From NCBI RefSeq assembly GCF_001721645.1, contig NZ_CP017141.1, positions 806,001-870,000 of the forward strand: a DNA stretch of 64,000 nucleotides, given 5' to 3'. The DNA comes from Pedobacter steynii. Lineage in GTDB: Bacteria; Bacteroidota; Bacteroidia; Sphingobacteriales; Sphingobacteriaceae. Each line of letters opens with the position of its first letter. Positions within the stretch are counted from its first letter, which is position 1. The notes beneath the pieces are model-generated. The model saw only the letters and a program-made list of their open reading frames with translations. It was not told where the DNA came from and did not search any database. Shown here one piece after another: positions 62,150 to 64,000 of the stretch. Both the position numbers and the translations under genes were made by a program.

Positions 62150-64000
62150 ATGAAACGGAAAGAATTCCCTTTTTATAAACAACCGGATAGTAAAGATTGT
62201 GGCCCTACCTGTTTACGGATTGTCAGTAAACATTATGGAAAACTTATTCCGCTTCAAACCTTACGGGACTTATCTGAAACCACCAGAGAAGGCAGCAGTT
62301 TTTGGGGCATGAGCAATGCTGCAGAACAAGCGGGGTTTAGAACCCTAAGTGTTCGTATTGATTTCAATACCCTGGTAGCAGATGTTCCCCTGCCTTGTAT
62401 TGTCCATTGGAACAAGCAACATTTTGTAGTTGTTTATAAAATTGAGGAGAAGAAAGATCAGACAACGATCCATGTATCTGACCCAAGTTTTGGATTGATA
62501 AAGTACAACAAACAGGAGTTTATCAAATCCTGGATTGGCGGACAGGTTGCTGACGATGCAGAAGAAGGAATGGTCCTGGTGTTGGAAACCACACCGGTAT
62601 TTTATCAGGCAGATTGGGATAAAGAAACGAATAAGATGAGTTTTTCTTTTCTTTCCAAATACCTGATCAAACACAAATCCCTGATCGTTCAACTTGCATT
62701 GGGCTTATTGGCCGGAAGTATTCTCTCTTTAATTTTTCCCTTTTTAACACAAAGCATTGTCGATATCGGCATCCAAAACCAGGACCTGAACTTTATCCAT
62801 TTGATCCTGATCGCACAACTTATGGTGTTTATAGGAAGAATGGGAATTGGAGTGATCAGGAGCTGGATTTTACTACATCTTTCTGCCCGGATCAACATTT
62901 CTATCTTATCAGACTTTTTTATCAAGCTGATGCGCCTCCCGGTTAGCTTTTTTGACACCAGAATGATCGGCGACATTATGCAACGCATTTCGGATCATAA
63001 CCGGATAGAAAAGCTATTGACCATCTCTTCCCTGGAAACGATCTTTTCTCTGGTGAATCTGATTGTATTCAGTATCGTTCTTTTACTTTATGACTATAAG
63101 CTATTTCTCATTTATATAGCGGGTTCTGCACTGTATGTGACCTGGATCTTATTGTTCCTGAAAAAAAGGAAGGAACTTGACTATAAACAGTTTTCACAGC
63201 TTTCTCAGGAACAGAGTAAAATGTATGAGCTGATTAACGGCATGCAGGTTATTAAAATACACAATGCCGAAAAATCTAAGCGTTGGGAATGGGAATATTT
63301 ACAGGTAAAACTATTCAAAATAAAGATCAAAGCACTTTCATTAGAGCAATGGCAGTCTGTCGGGGGAGATTCTATTAACCAGTTTAAAGATATTTTTATC
63401 AGCTTTTTCGCTGCAAAATTAGTGCTGGATGGTCAACTTTCCCTGGGAATGATGCTCTCCGTGCAATACATCATCGGGCAATTAAATGGCCCCTTAATGC
63501 AACTGGTAGAATTTATCCGGCAGAGCCAGGATGCCAAAATTGCATTGGAGCGGTTGGGTGAAATACATGATAAAGAGGATGAAGAGCAAACTGGCATGCG
63601 TTACGTTACAGATGTACCCGAGCAAGGTATTGCACTTCAAAATGTTTCTTTCCGTTATACGGGATCAAATGATGCGGTTCTGGAAAATCTGGACCTGACT
63701 ATCCCCTATCAGAAGACCACGGCAATTGTTGGGGCCAGCGGAAGCGGCAAGACGACCTTACTCAAATTGCTCATGAAATTTTATGAGCCTACAGAGGGAG
63801 AAATCAAAATAGGTCATTGTGACCTGAAGCACATTTCTCCAACAGCCTGGAGGGAGAAATTTGGTGCGGTATTGCAAGAAGGCTATACTTTTAATGATAC
63901 CGTAGCCAACAACATTGCTATCGGTGAAGAGTATATTGATAAAGAGCGGTTAAAAAAAGCGGTGGAAATTGCCAATATCAAAACCTTTATTGAAGGCTTG
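62150..64000 (+). CDS. C39-peptidase ABC exporter (PCAT), 3' truncated by the window
   Basis: 617 codons are present and the frame is open at the window end. The C39 peptidase domain (1-150) has PFYKQPDSKDCGPTCLRIVS with the catalytic Cys in DCG, His in CIVHWNKQHFVVVYKI and Asp in HVSDPSFG. Six membrane helices follow (about 165-440; LIVQLALGLLAGSILSLIF, FFDTRMIGDIMQRISDHNR). The nucleotide-binding domain has Walker A GASGSGKTTLL (about 526) and the Q-loop region VLQEGYTFNDTVANNIAIG. The signature and Walker B lie beyond the edge. It should cut the precursor after its Gly-Gly and export the mature product. Confidence 0.93.
   Translation, partial: MKRKEFPFYKQPDSKDCGPTCLRIVSKHYGKLIPLQTLRDLSETTREGSSFWGMSNAAEQAGFRTLSVRIDFNTLVADVPLPCIVHWNKQHFVVVYKIEEKKDQTTIHVSDPSFGLIKYNKQEFIKSWIGGQVADDAEEGMVLVLETTPVFYQADWDKETNKMSFSFLSKYLIKHKSLIVQLALGLLAGSILSLIFPFLTQSIVDIGIQNQDLNFIHLILIAQLMVFIGRMGIGVIRSWILLHLSARINISILSDFFIKLMRLPVSFFDTRMIGDIMQRISDHNRIEKLLTISSLETIFSLVNLIVFSIVLLLYDYKLFLIYIAGSALYVTWILLFLKKRKELDYKQFSQLSQEQSKMYELINGMQVIKIHNAEKSKRWEWEYLQVKLFKIKIKALSLEQWQSVGGDSINQFKDIFISFFAAKLVLDGQLSLGMMLSVQYIIGQLNGPLMQLVEFIRQSQDAKIALERLGEIHDKEDEEQTGMRYVTDVPEQGIALQNVSFRYTGSNDAVLENLDLTIPYQKTTAIVGASGSGKTTLLKLLMKFYEPTEGEIKIGHCDLKHISPTAWREKFGAVLQEGYTFNDTVANNIAIGEEYIDKERLKKAVEIANIKTFIEGL

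Noticed and set aside
62345..62988. Two minus-strand ORFs inside the exporter region
   Set aside because: They are antisense to the C39-peptidase ABC exporter, whose frame is open from 62150 to the window end.
1..64000. CRISPR array, rRNA or tRNA genes
   Set aside because: No regularly spaced direct repeats and no recognisable cloverleaf or rRNA sequence were seen on reading the window; a covariance-model scan was not possible.

Overview
The window looks like a chromosomal segment of a Bacteroidota bacterium, most likely a Sphingobacteriaceae member close to Pedobacter. The evidence is two SusC/SusD polysaccharide-utilisation loci (PULs) with ECF sigma/FecR signalling, a type IX secretion plug protein, many start-proximal TAnnTTTG promoter elements in place of strong Shine-Dalgarno sites, and Bacteroidota-type families (MnmD, M13 peptidase, holA next to an HsdR_N protein, GG-leader peptides). 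The identification rests on protein and motif recognition only; no search was run.

Layout. 1-6.3 kb: 3' end of a T9SS plug-domain gene, a cytoplasmic GH13 alpha-amylase, a PAP2 phosphatase with a C-terminal barrel-like region, an acyl-CoA thioesterase, a cation/proton antiporter and an EVE-domain protein. 6.4-7.45 kb: a small orphan gene and a decayed DUF6141-like pseudogene with an in-frame stop. 7.45-11.3 kb: an MFS transporter plus DAPG/phloretin-hydrolase-like enzyme pair, an AraC regulator, a Crp/Fnr regulator and an SMR exporter, ending in a 161-bp palindrome. 11.5-19.2 kb: housekeeping genes (holA, an HsdR_N protein, valS, an Imm5-like protein, an S9 peptidase).

19.3-30.4 kb, minus strand, is PUL 1: sigma factor, GH30, FecR, SusC, SusD and a calcineurin-like phosphoesterase fused to a PQQ-type propeller. 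The GH30 gene sits between the sigma factor and FecR and has its own terminator. 30.5-43.2 kb is mixed metabolism: an HxlR regulator divergent from an imine-reductase-like enzyme across palindromic sites, an EamA transporter, an M13 peptidase, an orphan GG-leader peptide, YjbR, MnmD, an aldo/keto reductase, an AI-2E family protein, MazG, a serine hydrolase, MaoC and an alpha/beta hydrolase.

43.3-58.5 kb, mostly plus strand, is PUL 2: sigma factor, FecR, SusC, SusD, an IPT/NHL lipoprotein, a parallel beta-helix protein, a truncated LacI regulator, GH89 alpha-N-acetylglucosaminidase (minus) and GH35 beta-galactosidase. Two CG-centred LacI-type operators lie between the divergent GH89 and GH35 genes.

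58.5-64 kb: a frameshifted membrane gene and a further membrane ORF, then a RiPP cluster of the grasp-with-spasm type. It comprises a GG-leader precursor, a terminator/attenuator, an ATP-grasp ligase, a 62-aa unknown protein, a SPASM-domain protein without a visible radical-SAM CxxxCxxC motif, and a C39-peptidase ABC exporter cut by the window edge. This cluster is the most interesting system here; the isolated GG-leader peptide at 35.2-35.4 kb may be related to it.
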